NCBI RefSeq assembly: GCF_963675165.1
Contig: NC_087383.1
Span: 7,228,639 to 7,292,638 of the forward strand
Reading direction: 5' to 3'
DNA: 64,000 nucleotides
Source of the DNA: Halichondria panicea
Taxonomy: Eukaryota > Porifera > Demospongiae > Suberitida > Halichondriidae
The notes beneath the pieces are model-generated. The model did no database searches and was not told the DNA's origin. It saw only the letters and a list, made by a program, of their open reading frames with translations. Within the stretch, counting starts at the first letter, position 1, and the number at the start of each line of letters is the position of its first letter. The position numbers and the translations under genes are program-made. Of the stretch, positions 35,415 to 46,250 are shown one piece after another.

Positions 35415-36652
35415 CAGTGCAACAACCAAAGAGAGTAGATTTTTTTTATTTTAATTTTTTTCACATTTTGTGGCATATCTTCTGAAGTAAAAGTGATATG
35501 ATCTATTTGAGTGCAGGTACTGAAAGTTCAACTATTGGCGCTTCCATTGGACCACCACCTGTTACATCATATGACATCATCACTATGAAATGGCTGTCTG
35601 AAGATGTGTACCTCCAAAAATATGTTAGAAATAGAAGTAGCTTATTAATTTTGTTTAAGTTAAGATCTGAAATTTGTTGTGTATGTACCTGAGTATATTG
35701 CTCATCTTTTGAGCTTCAACGGAAGTCTGGGCTACTAGTAAGTTCTGAGAAATACTGCATTTTGTTGTTTTTTGGTGGCAAATAATTATGTTAGGAATAC
35801 AACTTTCAATTTTATGCTAGTTAAGGTCTGATTTTTGAGAAGGATGTACTACAAAAGTGTAAAATTCATTTGCACTAACTTACAGGAGCTAAACAAGTCT
35901 CTTCTTTGCTAGAGCGGCCCTTCTTGTCAAAAATGGTGATTTTGCTCCGTTTTGCTACTTTTGCTGACGTATACAATGATATTCATTGATTTGTGACGTC
36001 ACAAATCATCTTGTTGTTATTTGCTACATCCAAAGGTCATGTGATGTCTACCTGTAAATACACAGTTGGTGTTGGTCATTCTATGTCACAGGGGCGTGTC
36101 AATTTAGCCTTATACGTAGCCAAATCGCCCCAAAAGTCATAAAAAGCACTGTTTTTGACAAGATGGGCCGCTCTAGCAAAGAAGAGGCTAGCCTAACTCC
36201 TGTAAGTTAGTACAGATGAAAAGTACACTATTGTAGTACAGCTGCTCAAAAATCAGACCTTAACTAATATAAAATCGAAAGTTGTATTCCTAACATATTT
36301 GCCACCAAAAAACAACAAAATGCAGTATTTCTCAGAACTTACTAGTAGCCCAGACTTCTGTTGAAGCTCAAAAGATGAGCAATATACTCAGGTACATGCA
36401 CAACAAATTTCAGATCTTAACTCAAACAAATAAGCTACTAACATATTTTCGGAAGTACACATCTTCAGACAGCCATTTTATACTGATGATGTCATGTGAT
36501 GTAACAGGTGATGGTCCAATGGAAGCGCCAATAGTTGAACTTTAAGTACCTGCACTCAAATAGATCATATCACTTTTACTTTAGAAGATATGCCACAAAA
36601 TGTAAAAAATGTGTACCAAAAAAAAAATCTACTCTCTTTGGTTGTTGCACTG
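35415..36652. mobile_element. 1238-bp foldback element with about 520-bp inverted arms
   Basis: Ends CAGTGCAACAACCAAAGAGA and its inverse, flanked by TA on both sides; the uninterrupted host sequence ATTTTATGTAGAT is visible at 4795. The arms are inverted over about 520 bp with roughly 200 bp between them and have diverged by scattered changes. TA duplication plus a CAGTG end suggests a Tc1/mariner-like non-autonomous element. Short open frames in the arms occur in only one arm and are not credible genes. Confidence 0.9.
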
Positions 36653-36735
36653 TAGATGATGTAGATGATGTAGTGTTAATGAGATTCATAATGTTTATTA
36701 ATGTTATTCATTGCACATGACGTCATAAGGTCTAG

Positions 36736-37462
36736 TAACCTCGATCCCAGCCCGATCCGTCTCCAATTAAACGCTAGGTCGCCTACAAGGCCTGGTATTG
36801 ATTGTATTTGGGCGTGATCTGGGCGTGGTTTTTTAATACATAAAACAAAATTAATTGACTCTGTGTTACAACAAAAAATGAATCCTCCAACAGTGGTCTT
36901 CAACAACAGCCTCTGGGGCAGTATACAGCAGGAAATACTTCCCAGAAGACACTTCTTTGGCAGTGGCAACCAAATCTTTGTCGATTCCTTTTATTGCTAC
37001 TGAGGATGGCAGCAGAAACACCTCTATTGTTTAGACTCCTGACCTGGTCAATCATGAGTCTCATGATGAGAGATACAAGGGGAGACAAGAACAACACTTT
37101 TGTCAACAGGAGGAGCCTTGGTCCTACCTAGCTTGTAGTCCATTAAAAAGGGTAGCAACTGATATAGCAGAGAGACTTGCCATACCCCGTTGGGAACCAG
37201 ATAAACACGTCCCTTCCCTCAAACAGTAGCTTGAGAGCCTGGGCCTGTTCTGCCACGAGAGTGAGGCCATCTTGCTTCAAACAAGACAACGCGTTGCATG
37301 CCATAACTAGCTAGCTGTAAATTGAGAACATGACACGGAGCTACATTACTGTAACTTTTACGGGAGTAAAATGCCTCTACGTACACCTTTAGTATTACAG
37401 AAAAAAAGCAGGAAACAAAATGTGAAGAATCTCTGCTTTAGTTTCCGGTTCCTGCCAAGCTA
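36736..37462. mobile_element. TAGCCTCGA-family element carrying a RecQ-like fragment, right end lost
   Basis: It begins TAACCTCGATCCCAGCCCGA and has the subterminal phrase GGCCTGGTATTGATTGTAT also seen in the 226-bp element at 55123. Its right side contains the inverse of the subterminal phrase GTTTCCTG...GGAACCGG but lacks the terminal TCGAGGCTA. The RecQ-like fragment fills the interior. Confidence 0.75.
36864..37304 (-). pseudogene. RecQ-like helicase N-terminus, second copy
   Basis: ATG at 37304 opens MACNALSCLKQDGLTLVAEQ (the Q of the Q-motif region), then LLFEGRDVFIWFPTGYGKSL, whose PTGYGKS is Walker A of the RecQ/DEAD SF2 class. A two-base insertion just after CY shifts the frame. Beyond it, pieces continue in other frames: SVVLVSP (motif Ia), MRLMIDQVRSLNNRGVSAA, and GKYFLLYTAPEAVVED just upstream of where motif II should be. 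The second RecA lobe is missing. The match in start codon context and sequence to the copy at 21846-22194 shows one ancestral gene. Helicases of this type unwind DNA; these copies cannot. Confidence 0.85.
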
Positions 37463-38163
37463 AAACTATTATAGATTATCTTTGCATGGCAACAAATTAA
37501 TACGGCGGACTTAGAGTAGCTGTTTAGGCCCTCAAAAGATAGAGTATGTTGTTATGATTATGTTTCATTGATGGGAAGTAAAAATGTCTAAAACTTTCTT
37601 AGCTATGCTAGCTTCTTTAGCTCTGACAGCCACTCTAGAGGTAGGCTATTTTGTGTATCTCAAGAATACAATAACTCCTACTCTTCCCATCAAGGATACC
37701 AGTACCTAGCTATGAGATGTTCATCTAGCCTTGTTTTTGAAGCTTGATCTTGGCATCTTCAACGCCGTATTTGCAGTTCTCTTTCTGAAAGTGGCATGAC
37801 GTCATCACCATTTATGGGACTAATTAGCATAATTAAATTAAGCTAATTAGTTTTTTGGAAAAAGAAAACATTGAGCTTCATTTTGGATCATCATCCACTG
37901 TATATTGCAGCAGTATGAACATAGTGTAAATTTTGGTGTTGAAATCTGGACCCGGGCCTTAAGTGCGCAGAGCAGAGAGTCCTTCCATATGGATATCACC
38001 AGCTATATAGCTATCATGCACTGTACAAGCTAACTAGCTCATAGATAAATGAATTAATTAGCTAAATCAATTAACTAATAACCTTCGGAAAAGCACTTCA
38101 ATTAAAGCCTGCAGTTGAGCATGCGCTTAAAATAAATATACGCTTATAGTCGAGTAAGTTATA

Positions 38164-38299
38164 GTTAAACAATGGCCTCGAGTGGTATATTTGATTTACA
38201 CGCGAGAGTAATCTGATAAACCACGAGGCGCAGCCGAGTTGGTTTATCTGATTACTCGAGCGTGTAAAGCAAATATACCACGAGAGGCCATAGTTTAAC
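38164..38299. repeat. 136-bp hairpin, loop CGAGGCGCAGCCGAG
   Basis: Arms of about 60 bp (GTTAAACAATGGCCTCGAG and its inverse) enclose CCACGAGGCGCAGCCGAG. Similar loop sequences sit in unrelated arms at 45001-45103 and 48803-48940. Confidence 0.85.
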
Positions 38300-39231
38300 T
38301 GGCTTGTACTATGTTTAGAACTGTACTACTATGTTTAGCTACTTCCTGTCATGCTTCTTCAATGAATATGCTTATAACTACTGTTTGACGTCACTGTTGC
38401 TATAGCTATGCAATGAATTTGCTATCTTTTTAAAAAGCGCGATGGCTGATTCAAGCAAGCGTCTATGATTCAAGCAAGCAATTGTGAAGGCTGTGTTTCT
38501 GCATCTTTATAGAAGGCACTTCAAGAAAGTACACTGGTGCTACTTGTCTACAAAGAGTGCAAATGTACCCGAAAATATCATTCCACAAGCCTACTGTACT
38601 GGCCCAGTGCAGTGCAGTCTCTTTAGTCTGAGAAACACTTGGCAGTCTGGACCCTTCTTACTGCTCCTGGTCCCATGCAGCAATGCAATAAGCAGGTTGT
38701 GACAACCAATGTTGAAAGTTGAAAAAAAGCAACACAAACAAACCAGTATCGTTCGGTTCACGGAGTTCTTCCAAATTTGCCTCCTTTTTGGAACTATTCA
38801 TTGCTCGAACTTGGCTCTTTTTATGTTGACTAAAACATTAGTAGACCCTTTTTTGTATTGAATTCTCTCTAGCTCTAATATTGATTGAATTGAGTAGATC
38901 TAGTGTGTCATTGTTTTAATTGAAACAGTGTGTCAAAAAACCCAATTTTGTTGCAAAGGTGGGATACTGTATTCAGTTCTAGCTGTACATGTAGTTTGAC
39001 CACAAGCCATGGTATATGGCGGTTATACACTAGGGTATAACAGCCATATACCATGGCTGTGGTCAGACAGGTTGTATAAGTAGTATAAACTACAACTGAA
39101 GCCTTTGATCTTTGGTGCAACCATAGTACAAGCGCTAATAATCCAGTTTCTACGGTATTATGTAGACACCCCTTTCTTGTGAAACAATCAAAGCGCATTG
39201 CAAATTACTTACCTCTTCTATAATTATTATA

Positions 39232-39510
39232 ACACTCTAATACTTTTGAGCGAAAGCAAAAACATGGCAAGAGGCTTGCAACACTTGTTGTAACTGCATG
39301 TATACATGACTGAGATTGTTTGTAATAGTCTGCTAGTATACAGTATATAGCTTCATTGGCATTGACACGGCATTATTACCTGCGGTGTTTTCATGAGCAC
39401 ATGCACGAGCACATGCACATAGAAGGGGCAACACCAGCGAAAAAAATTCATCCAATGTGGGGCTCAAACCCATGATCCTCAGTCTGATGCTCTACCGACT
39501 GAACTTGACT
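39232..39510 (-). repeat. tRNA-derived SINE, minus strand, anticodon loop deleted
   Basis: The head (39449-39506) reads GTTCAGTCGGTAGAGCATCA (box A) and GGGTTTGAGCCCCAC (box B), like tRNA-Lys but lacking the anticodon stem-loop middle. The body and tail continue to about 39232 and match 45985-46250; the tail alone recurs at 19123-19195. Confidence 0.75.
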
Positions 39511-40169
39511 TAATAGTTGCATATCTTCAAATTAACGAGCGCGCAGCGCGAATGTTTTTGGGAGTTCCCACTTCCGGTCACACGTTGTGCAGTAAGACTA
39601 TAATATAGGGAAAATCCCATCCTCAGCCAGGGTATAAGTCCCATAATAGACTTGCGTAGAGCTAGTTAGCTGCTATGAACAGTCAACTAACTAACTTATA
39701 GGCGAACCCATTGAAGTTGATACATCAAAACAACAGGTACAATTACTACAAAAAGCTAGGTGGTAGTTGCACTAAAGCCAGCTAGCGTTATAATTATAGT
39801 GTAGAGATAATTATATCTACTAAGTAGAGTAGCAACACTCCATGGACGAGTTTTGCTACGCACTCTTCTGAAAATAATATTAGGCTTCCAAGTAAATAAA
39901 TCACCACATGGGTTTCCGTATACACTCATGCATGTTTTAATTGTTATACACTAACAAGTTACTATAATAACTATGCAAAACAGTGACCAGTGCAGGCCCT
40001 ATACCTCTTATCAAGGAATTGAGGCATTATATTGTACATACCAGTAGGTTAGCAAGGTGTTTATAAATGTACAACCTATTTAATTAATTGTTAGTATTTG
40101 ACAACCCGGTATACAGCATAATAAATGCACAAAATTAATAATAATAATTGTATTACTATACTAACTTAC

Positions 40170-40274
40170 CATTAACAGCCGCATTGCATTTCATGATGAG
40201 GTACTTGATAGTGTCCAGGTGTCCCCTACTGACTGCCAGTCCCAGTGGAGTTAGTCCATCCCTGGTCACAGCTC
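40170..40274 (-). CDS. Ankyrin 105-bp exon cassette
   Basis: Encodes RDGLTPLGLAVSRGHLDT then IKYLIMKCNAAVN, with acceptor CTATAG and donor GTAAGT, phase 1 at both ends. Being in phase with the first visible gene B exon at 32304, it could be an upstream exon of gene B or an independent duplicate. No stop or shift. Confidence 0.75.
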
Positions 40275-40299
40275 CTATAGTGATGCGCATGTCAGGAAT

Positions 40300-40856
40300 T
40301 AGTCTCGAATCCAGGCCGATTAAAATACGGCTTGCATGGCCATGGTATCATATAGGTGTGGTCCGTCCACGCCCATGTACTATCTATTGTATGCCCATTG
40401 TGAAGATTAGCTAGCTAGCTGTGGCCCTCTATTAGGAAGGCTTATTTGCACACTATAATTATAGTCTGAAACCAGGAGAGGCTAGCTCTCATCTACCTCT
40501 ATAATGGTCGTATGGTCGGAATGTTTGAACTTATTTTCTGTACAGACCATGGAAAATCTTTAAATTTGTGCTTCCAAATTAACTACGACCATACGACCAT
40601 TGTAGAGGTAGCCTCTTCTGGCTTCAGAATGATGTGCAAGCCTTCTCAACAACGGAATAGAGGGCATAAGCCACAGAGACAAAGTATTTGAACTTATAGT
40701 AAACAAACTATTATTATAGTTATAATAAATTTTACAAAAGTTTCCTAATGTAGAACAAATCCTCAGATTCTGGGGAACTCAGTTTGTGCATGTGCACTAT
40801 CATCACCCATGCAATAGATACCAGGCCGTATTTTAATCGGCCTGATCTCGAGGCTA
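40300..40856. mobile_element. TAGCCTCGA-family element with 9-bp duplication GTCAGGAAT
   Basis: Begins TAGTCTCGAATCCAGGCC, ends GGCCTGATCTCGAGGCTA, flanked by GTCAGGAAT at 40291-40299 and 40859-40867. An inner foldback (40495-40620) has arms CTACCTCTATAATGGTCGTA and inverse. Its right half is duplicated at 46873-47346 with the right-hand GTCAGGAAT directly abutting. Confidence 0.85.
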
Positions 40857-43800
40857 TAGTCAGGAATGTACAGTACATTGTCTTAGAAACCCTAACCAAT
40901 GAAAACACCACGGGTGCTGATGCCTCGTGGAGGACAGTAGTAGATCTAAATGTAAAAGCGGAAAATGATCGACCATGATCAGTGCTAGTATGCCAGGGAC
41001 TTCTATACATGGAAGTACAAACAGTCAACTATAGCTAACCTAAGCTAACCTGAACACTCCTTTGGCAATTGGTGCATCAAAACAACATGCAGGTACAATC
41101 ATTGAATCAACATTTTTTACAATAGCTACAAAACTAATAAATAGCTAGCTGGTAGCTGTAGTAAGCCACAATAGCTAGACTGAAAGGGGGATCCGTGGCA
41201 CCCTGGGATCTCCCCCTGGATCCGCCACTGCTATGGTGTTGTCGAGAAGGCTTGCACACTAGTCTGAAACTACTTTTATGATGGTTGGATGGTCGTGATT
41301 TGGTTTTTACAAATGAAAGCTTCTTCTGGCTTCAAACTAGTGTGTCGACAACACCACAGAGGGCTACAGCTAGCCAGCAAGTCTTCTCGACAACGCAATA
41401 GAGAGCATAAGGCACAGTTTCACAGGAGACAAGTATTTGTTAAAATTAATACGAAAAGAAGCAATAATAATATAATATTATAATTATGTGACAGGGCCTA
41501 GGAAAACAACCCTTAACGCGGGTATACCCGAGTTTATTTTTATTGTTGAATCGGATAAAGCGTTCTCTAAGCTTCAAAATGATACCAAGATCGACCTCTT
41601 AGCTATTTTCTATCCGAAGATATGTTCGAGGGAACGCTACGAAGTATTGCAACTTGAGCAGATGACGCTCAAACGCCATGAATAATTGAAGTTCAATTAT
41701 TGATTTCCGGGCACTTCCGATCAATACTGCTGCTCAACCTCATGGCAGGAGACAGCTTCAGAAGCCATGAAACCTATTGGTCCTATTGCACAAGAGATAT
41801 TATACAGAACAACACCTACAGTTCACTACTGATAAACCCTAAACACGAATTCAACTGACTAAACCAAATTAAACAGGTACTAACAGAAACACACATAAGC
41901 ACACAACTAAAAACACTCTATACTCCCACTGGCGCTTGAAGACAAATTTCGGAGGCCGGCTAAAAGTCAAAGAAATAAGACTCCACAACACCAGGAGAGC
42001 TTGCAGAAGGCTACTAAAAGATTTTGAACCCAAAAAAAAAGACAAGAAAAACGTTAATTGACAACCAGCAATCCGTTTTGAAAATGGCTGAAGGATAAAC
42101 GGCATGCATGTGCTTGCTTTCTATATATCGTACTCCAGTGTATCAGAAGAGGAAACATGCGCCACTATATAAAGAGTGTGACAACCATTTGAAGCAAAAA
42201 CAACCTACTAGAGCTTAGACAGGCTTAAAGTACACTTATTGCTATACCTTATGAAAAATTGCACTATTTTCAAATTTCATCGTGTTTCGTCTGACTGACT
42301 ATTACTTAGTATAACTATCTCCACTAAATCCATACAGTAATACAGTTACAGGCATGCAGTGATTGTTCCCACTCTTTTAAAACAAAATTAATTACAACCA
42401 TTAAGGCAATTAAAAGTCGGATTAGTATCTTGAATAAGTGTAGTAAGTAATAATTATTCTTGGAAAGTCATTATACAAACATGTTCAGGATACAGCTTCT
42501 AGTCGACTATACAACTTGGACAATGGGCCTTTTTCTCAGAATTGCGTTCACTTTCACGAGGCAGATGACCTCTAAGGCTCCACTTTTCTTATTATAATTA
42601 TACGCAATTCCCCCATCATGCATCATTCACTAATACTGGCAGGGTTTCGTAGAGAGGGAGGGCGTCCTGGGACCCTCCTCCCTAGAAATATAATGATGTC
42701 ATAACAAAATGTATGTAATTAAAAGAAGTATTTATAGCACAAGTATAAGTTGTACAACAAAGGATCGATTAATAGTTGTATAATTATTGTGCTATTGTAT
42801 TATTAAACCTGCTCTCTCTCCGCAGGGAAAGGCAACATCAAATTACTGACTTATCTGTTATTATGATATTATCCATAGATATTATAATACTGAAGATTAT
42901 CACGAGTCTGTGCCAGTAAATGCACGACTGCCTGCAAAGCACGAGTGACAGTTATACTAGGCACACGGACGAGTGATATAGTCATCAGTATCCATGGTAT
43001 AAAGCATTTATTGGATATATAGCAACCAAAATGCAGGATGAATCTGTACACGCGACATGCAGTTGTTTTGTCAACCAGAAGCAAAAAAATTTACTTTTCT
43101 CCCTGAAATAGATGCACAGTTCTATTTAACAACTATAGCTATGTGTAGAGAATAACCAGTTTGGGGTAACGATCAGTTTGACCCAAAAGCGTGGAGCTTG
43201 TATAGTATTGAAGATGTTCAACAGTAGAATAATAACAGCAATAAGGTACTGTGATGGCAACTGGTGCAACAACAATACATGGTGACTTAAATACAAAACA
43301 TAATTATAATTATAGTAACTATGCTGGAATGGTCTAGAATATCAGTTCTACAGAGGTTACATCATGGCAGGAGACAGCTTCAGGAGCCATGAAACCTATT
43401 GTTCCTATTGCACAAAAGAAATAATTATACAGAACAACATGTACACCTACAGTCATCATGTTTTGTTGTTGCACCAGTTGTATAGTACCTCCATAAGGCT
43501 CCACTTTTCTTATATCTACGCAATTCCACCATCTTTAAAATAACTGCCCAGCAATGTCACATGGGCACGTGCGTGGCTGTGATACAGTGCAAGTGTATAT
43601 ATAGTATAACCTTCAACTCTCCATTATATCACCTCAGGTAATGTATGCTATAATTATAATAATTATTATGCTAGATGTATGCACTGGCTAGATCGACCAT
43701 ACTAGACACTGTGTTAGGCCTCCATATATACTCTTGCAACACCAGGGCTTCATAGAGGGGGGGGAACGAGCGCCCCCCCTGGCAATTGTATTGAAAATAT

Positions 43801-44752
43801 GGGCCATAACGCACTGTGTTACGGCCTGTTACACACCAACCAAACAAAGAGTGTTTTTATAACAACAATAATGAGTTCTTTACGAAGCTACTTTAATTAA
43901 ACTACTAATCTTCTATATGATATATATACTCTTTCTGTTCCATACGTCCACACAATTTCTTCTTCAAAGTCACTATTTCTGTATAAGTACAGAGGGCGAT
44001 TCAATTAAGAGCGACCTTCATTAAGTGAGAAAGGCTTGTGTCGCTCAGGCTATGGCTTTTATCTATAGTGCATGCCATTCAACCTAGGCAATTAGATTTC
44101 TGCATTTTTTATGACATTCCTTAATAACTCTTAAGAATGAATTAAGATGCGATGTATGACAGTCTCTAAACACAACAATTTCGCAGATCCCCCAAGATAC
44201 GGATATTCGCCGAGCCTCCCATTTTTCTGAAATGTTGATTTTCTCCCCCCTGTCAATTTTTTTCTGTATGAAGGCCTGAACACTGCTCTTCAAAGTACAT
44301 CTATACACATGCAGTAAACATGGCTGTCATTTTATTATAATTATAATGGGTGTTTATTCCAGTCCTGTCTTCTCTTCTCTGCTTCTTGACATTCCTCTTA
44401 GGCATTTTTTCACATTTTCGAAACGTATAATACTTCTGTACTGAAGAAAGAAAGGGAATCGAACTAAAAAACTAATTTTGCACTGTGAAACATTGTGAAC
44501 GTATGATTGGCAGGAAAAGCATGAAAAGCGTAGAAACAAGAAATTCGGCGAGTGCAACTCCAATCCGTTACAACGTCATAAATATTGGCTGAGTCCAAGG
44601 TCTCTGGTTTTGAGATCCGAAGGCCTGAGGCTGTAGCATCCCAAGCATATAGCGAGGGTGCTACTAAGGGAATATGATTTAGAATAGTACTAAGCAAGCT
44701 AGGCTATAATTATTAACACATTTAAAGAAGACTCTGAAACCAAGAGTTTCTA
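40379..44752. repeat. Paralogous block A
   Basis: Sequence from 40379 to 44752 aligns with 46873 to about 51710 in the same orientation, with block-specific insertions and deletions. Block A keeps about 590 bp at 41520-42100 that is absent from block B, including a fragment of the TGTGACAGGG element (41487-41721). No gene recognised. The small frame starting MAGDSFRSHETYCSYCTKE recurs at 41742 and 43371, and in shortened form at 49732, and may be an old exon. Confidence 0.85.
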
Positions 44753-45000
44753 CTGGGCGTTTAATCGCGAACATGCAAATTGAAACGGCAGCTGCTGATA
44801 TTGGTGGGCGGGTTTGTCAAAGTTTATGGCTTCCAGTAGAACCTAGCTGCTTGGAGAAGTAGCTAGCTCTCATACTTGACAGCTGTAACTGTTCTAACTG
44901 CATATTCTGAGGCACAAAAGTGGCTGTGAGAGCAAGCTTGACTGTCTCCATTGATGTTCAAATGACTGTTTTGCTGTTTTTGCAGTAAGTAAATCAGTTG

Positions 45001-45103
45001 TTGACTGGTTGCCTAGTAATTATGGTTTATAACCAACCTCAGCCTCGGGCTGCGCCCTCGGCATTGGTTGGTTATAAGCCATAATTACTAGTCAACCAGT
45101 CAA
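45001..45103. repeat. Hairpin with CTCGGGCTGCGCCCTCGG loop
   Basis: Arms TTGACTGGTTGCCTAGTAAT and ATTACTAGTCAACCAGTCAA enclose a GC-rich loop that is the inverse form of the loop at 38225. Arms are unrelated to those at 38164. Confidence 0.85.
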
Positions 45104-45219
45104 TAACTATAACATATTATGCATGTACACATTAAGTCTTTTCTTCTCATCTCAGACTCATGCAGACTCAGATATATAATCATGATAGATGATTATAATA
45201 ATATATATTATCTTCTAAT

Positions 45220-45922
45220 CTCTGCGCAGTTAAGGCCTGGGTCAGGCACTGATAAGATTAATTTTATTCATTGCCAACATTTTATGTAGATCATGTAGAT
45301 CATGTAGTGTTAATGAGATTCATAATGTTTATTAATGTTATTCATTGCATGTGACGTCATAAGGTCAATGTATTTGCTTAGCTAGCTGCTAGAACTATTA
45401 TAGATTATCTTTGGCAACAAATACCGCGGACTTAAACAAGGTAAGAGTAGCTGTTTAGGCCCTCAAAAGATAGAGTATGTTGTTATGATTATGTTTCCTT
45501 GATGGGAAGTAAAAATGTCCAAAACTTTCTTAGCTATGCTAGCTTCTTTAGCTCTGACAGCCACTCTAGAGGTAGGCTATTTTGTGTATCTCAAGAATAC
45601 AATAACTCCTACTCTTCCCATCAAGGATACTAGTACCTAGCTATGAGATGTTCATCTAGCCTTGTTTTTGAAGCTTGATCTTGGCATCTTCAACGCCGTA
45701 TTTGCACTTCTCTTTCTGAAAGTGCCATGACGTCATCACCATTTATGGGACTAATTAGCATAATTGAATTAAGCTAATTAGTTTTTTGGAAAAAGAAAAC
45801 ATTGAGCTTCATTTTGGATCATTTTGATGCAGCATACACTGTATATTGCAAATAATACAGCAGTATGAACATAGTGTAAATTTTGGTGTTGAAATCTGGA
45901 CCCGGGCCTTAAGTGCGCAGAG
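45220..45922. mobile_element. TIR element CTCTGCGCA, copy 2
   Basis: About 97% similar by eye to copy 1 at 4732-5422, with one extra GAGATTCATAATG block on the left. Ends intact. Confidence 0.85.
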
Positions 45923-45984
45923 ATTGTTGTAGATACTACTTTCTGTGCTTGAATTCTCTCTTACTATTCTTAACTTTGCCTAAT

Positions 45985-46250
45985 TCGACAGTACTTTTTG
46001 GCGAAAGCAGAACACGGTGAGAGGCATATAGCACAGAGCACGCGCTTGCAACACTCGTTGTAAGTGTATAATAGTCTGCTAGTACTGTATAGCTTCATTG
46101 GCGTTGGCGCTGCATTATCACCCGTGGTGTTTTCATTGAGCATATGCACATAGAAGGGGCAATACCAGCGAACAAAAATTCATCCAATGTGCATGGGGCT
46201 CAGACTCATGATCCTCAGATTAAGAGTCTGATGCTCTACCAGCTGAACTT
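45985..46250 (-). repeat. tRNA-Lys-derived SINE, minus strand
   Basis: The head (46181-46250) reads TTCAGCTGGTAGAGCATCAG, then ACTCTTAATCT with a CTT anticodon, then a box B-like segment and a CATTGGATG end. The acceptor stem does not pair and there is no complete T-arm consensus, so it is a SINE head and not a working tRNA gene. The body continues to about 45985. Confidence 0.75.

Larger units (their letters stand above)
35352..37972. mobile_element. TIR element CTCTGCGCA, copy 3, broken by two nested insertions
   Basis: Segments at 35352-35412, 36655-36735 and 37463-37972 together align to the 691-703 bp copies at 4732 and 45220. The left terminus lacks the CTCTGCGCA end; the right end GGCCTTAAGTGCGCAGAG is intact. 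The inserts are a 1238-bp foldback and a RecQ-bearing TAGCCTCGA-family element. Confidence 0.8.
37973..40169. other. Non-coding stretch with hairpins and a SINE
   Basis: It holds a hairpin with a CGAGGCGCAGCCGAG loop (38164-38299), a second hairpin around 39010-39060 (AGCCATGGTATATGGC arms) and a tRNA-derived SINE (39232-39510). No exon recognised. Confidence 0.55.

Noticed and set aside
38484..38702. 72-codon plus-strand frame near 38.5 kb
   Set aside because: No domain, no splice signals and no repeat copies; indistinguishable from a chance frame.
41869..42105. Hydrophobic minus-strand frame suggesting a membrane protein
   Set aside because: It is simply the complement of an A-rich segment and is missing from block B without trace of a gene.
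46181..46250. tRNA-Lys(CTT) gene on the minus strand
   Set aside because: The acceptor stem does not pair and the T-arm is degenerate; the attached repeated body marks it as a SINE head.
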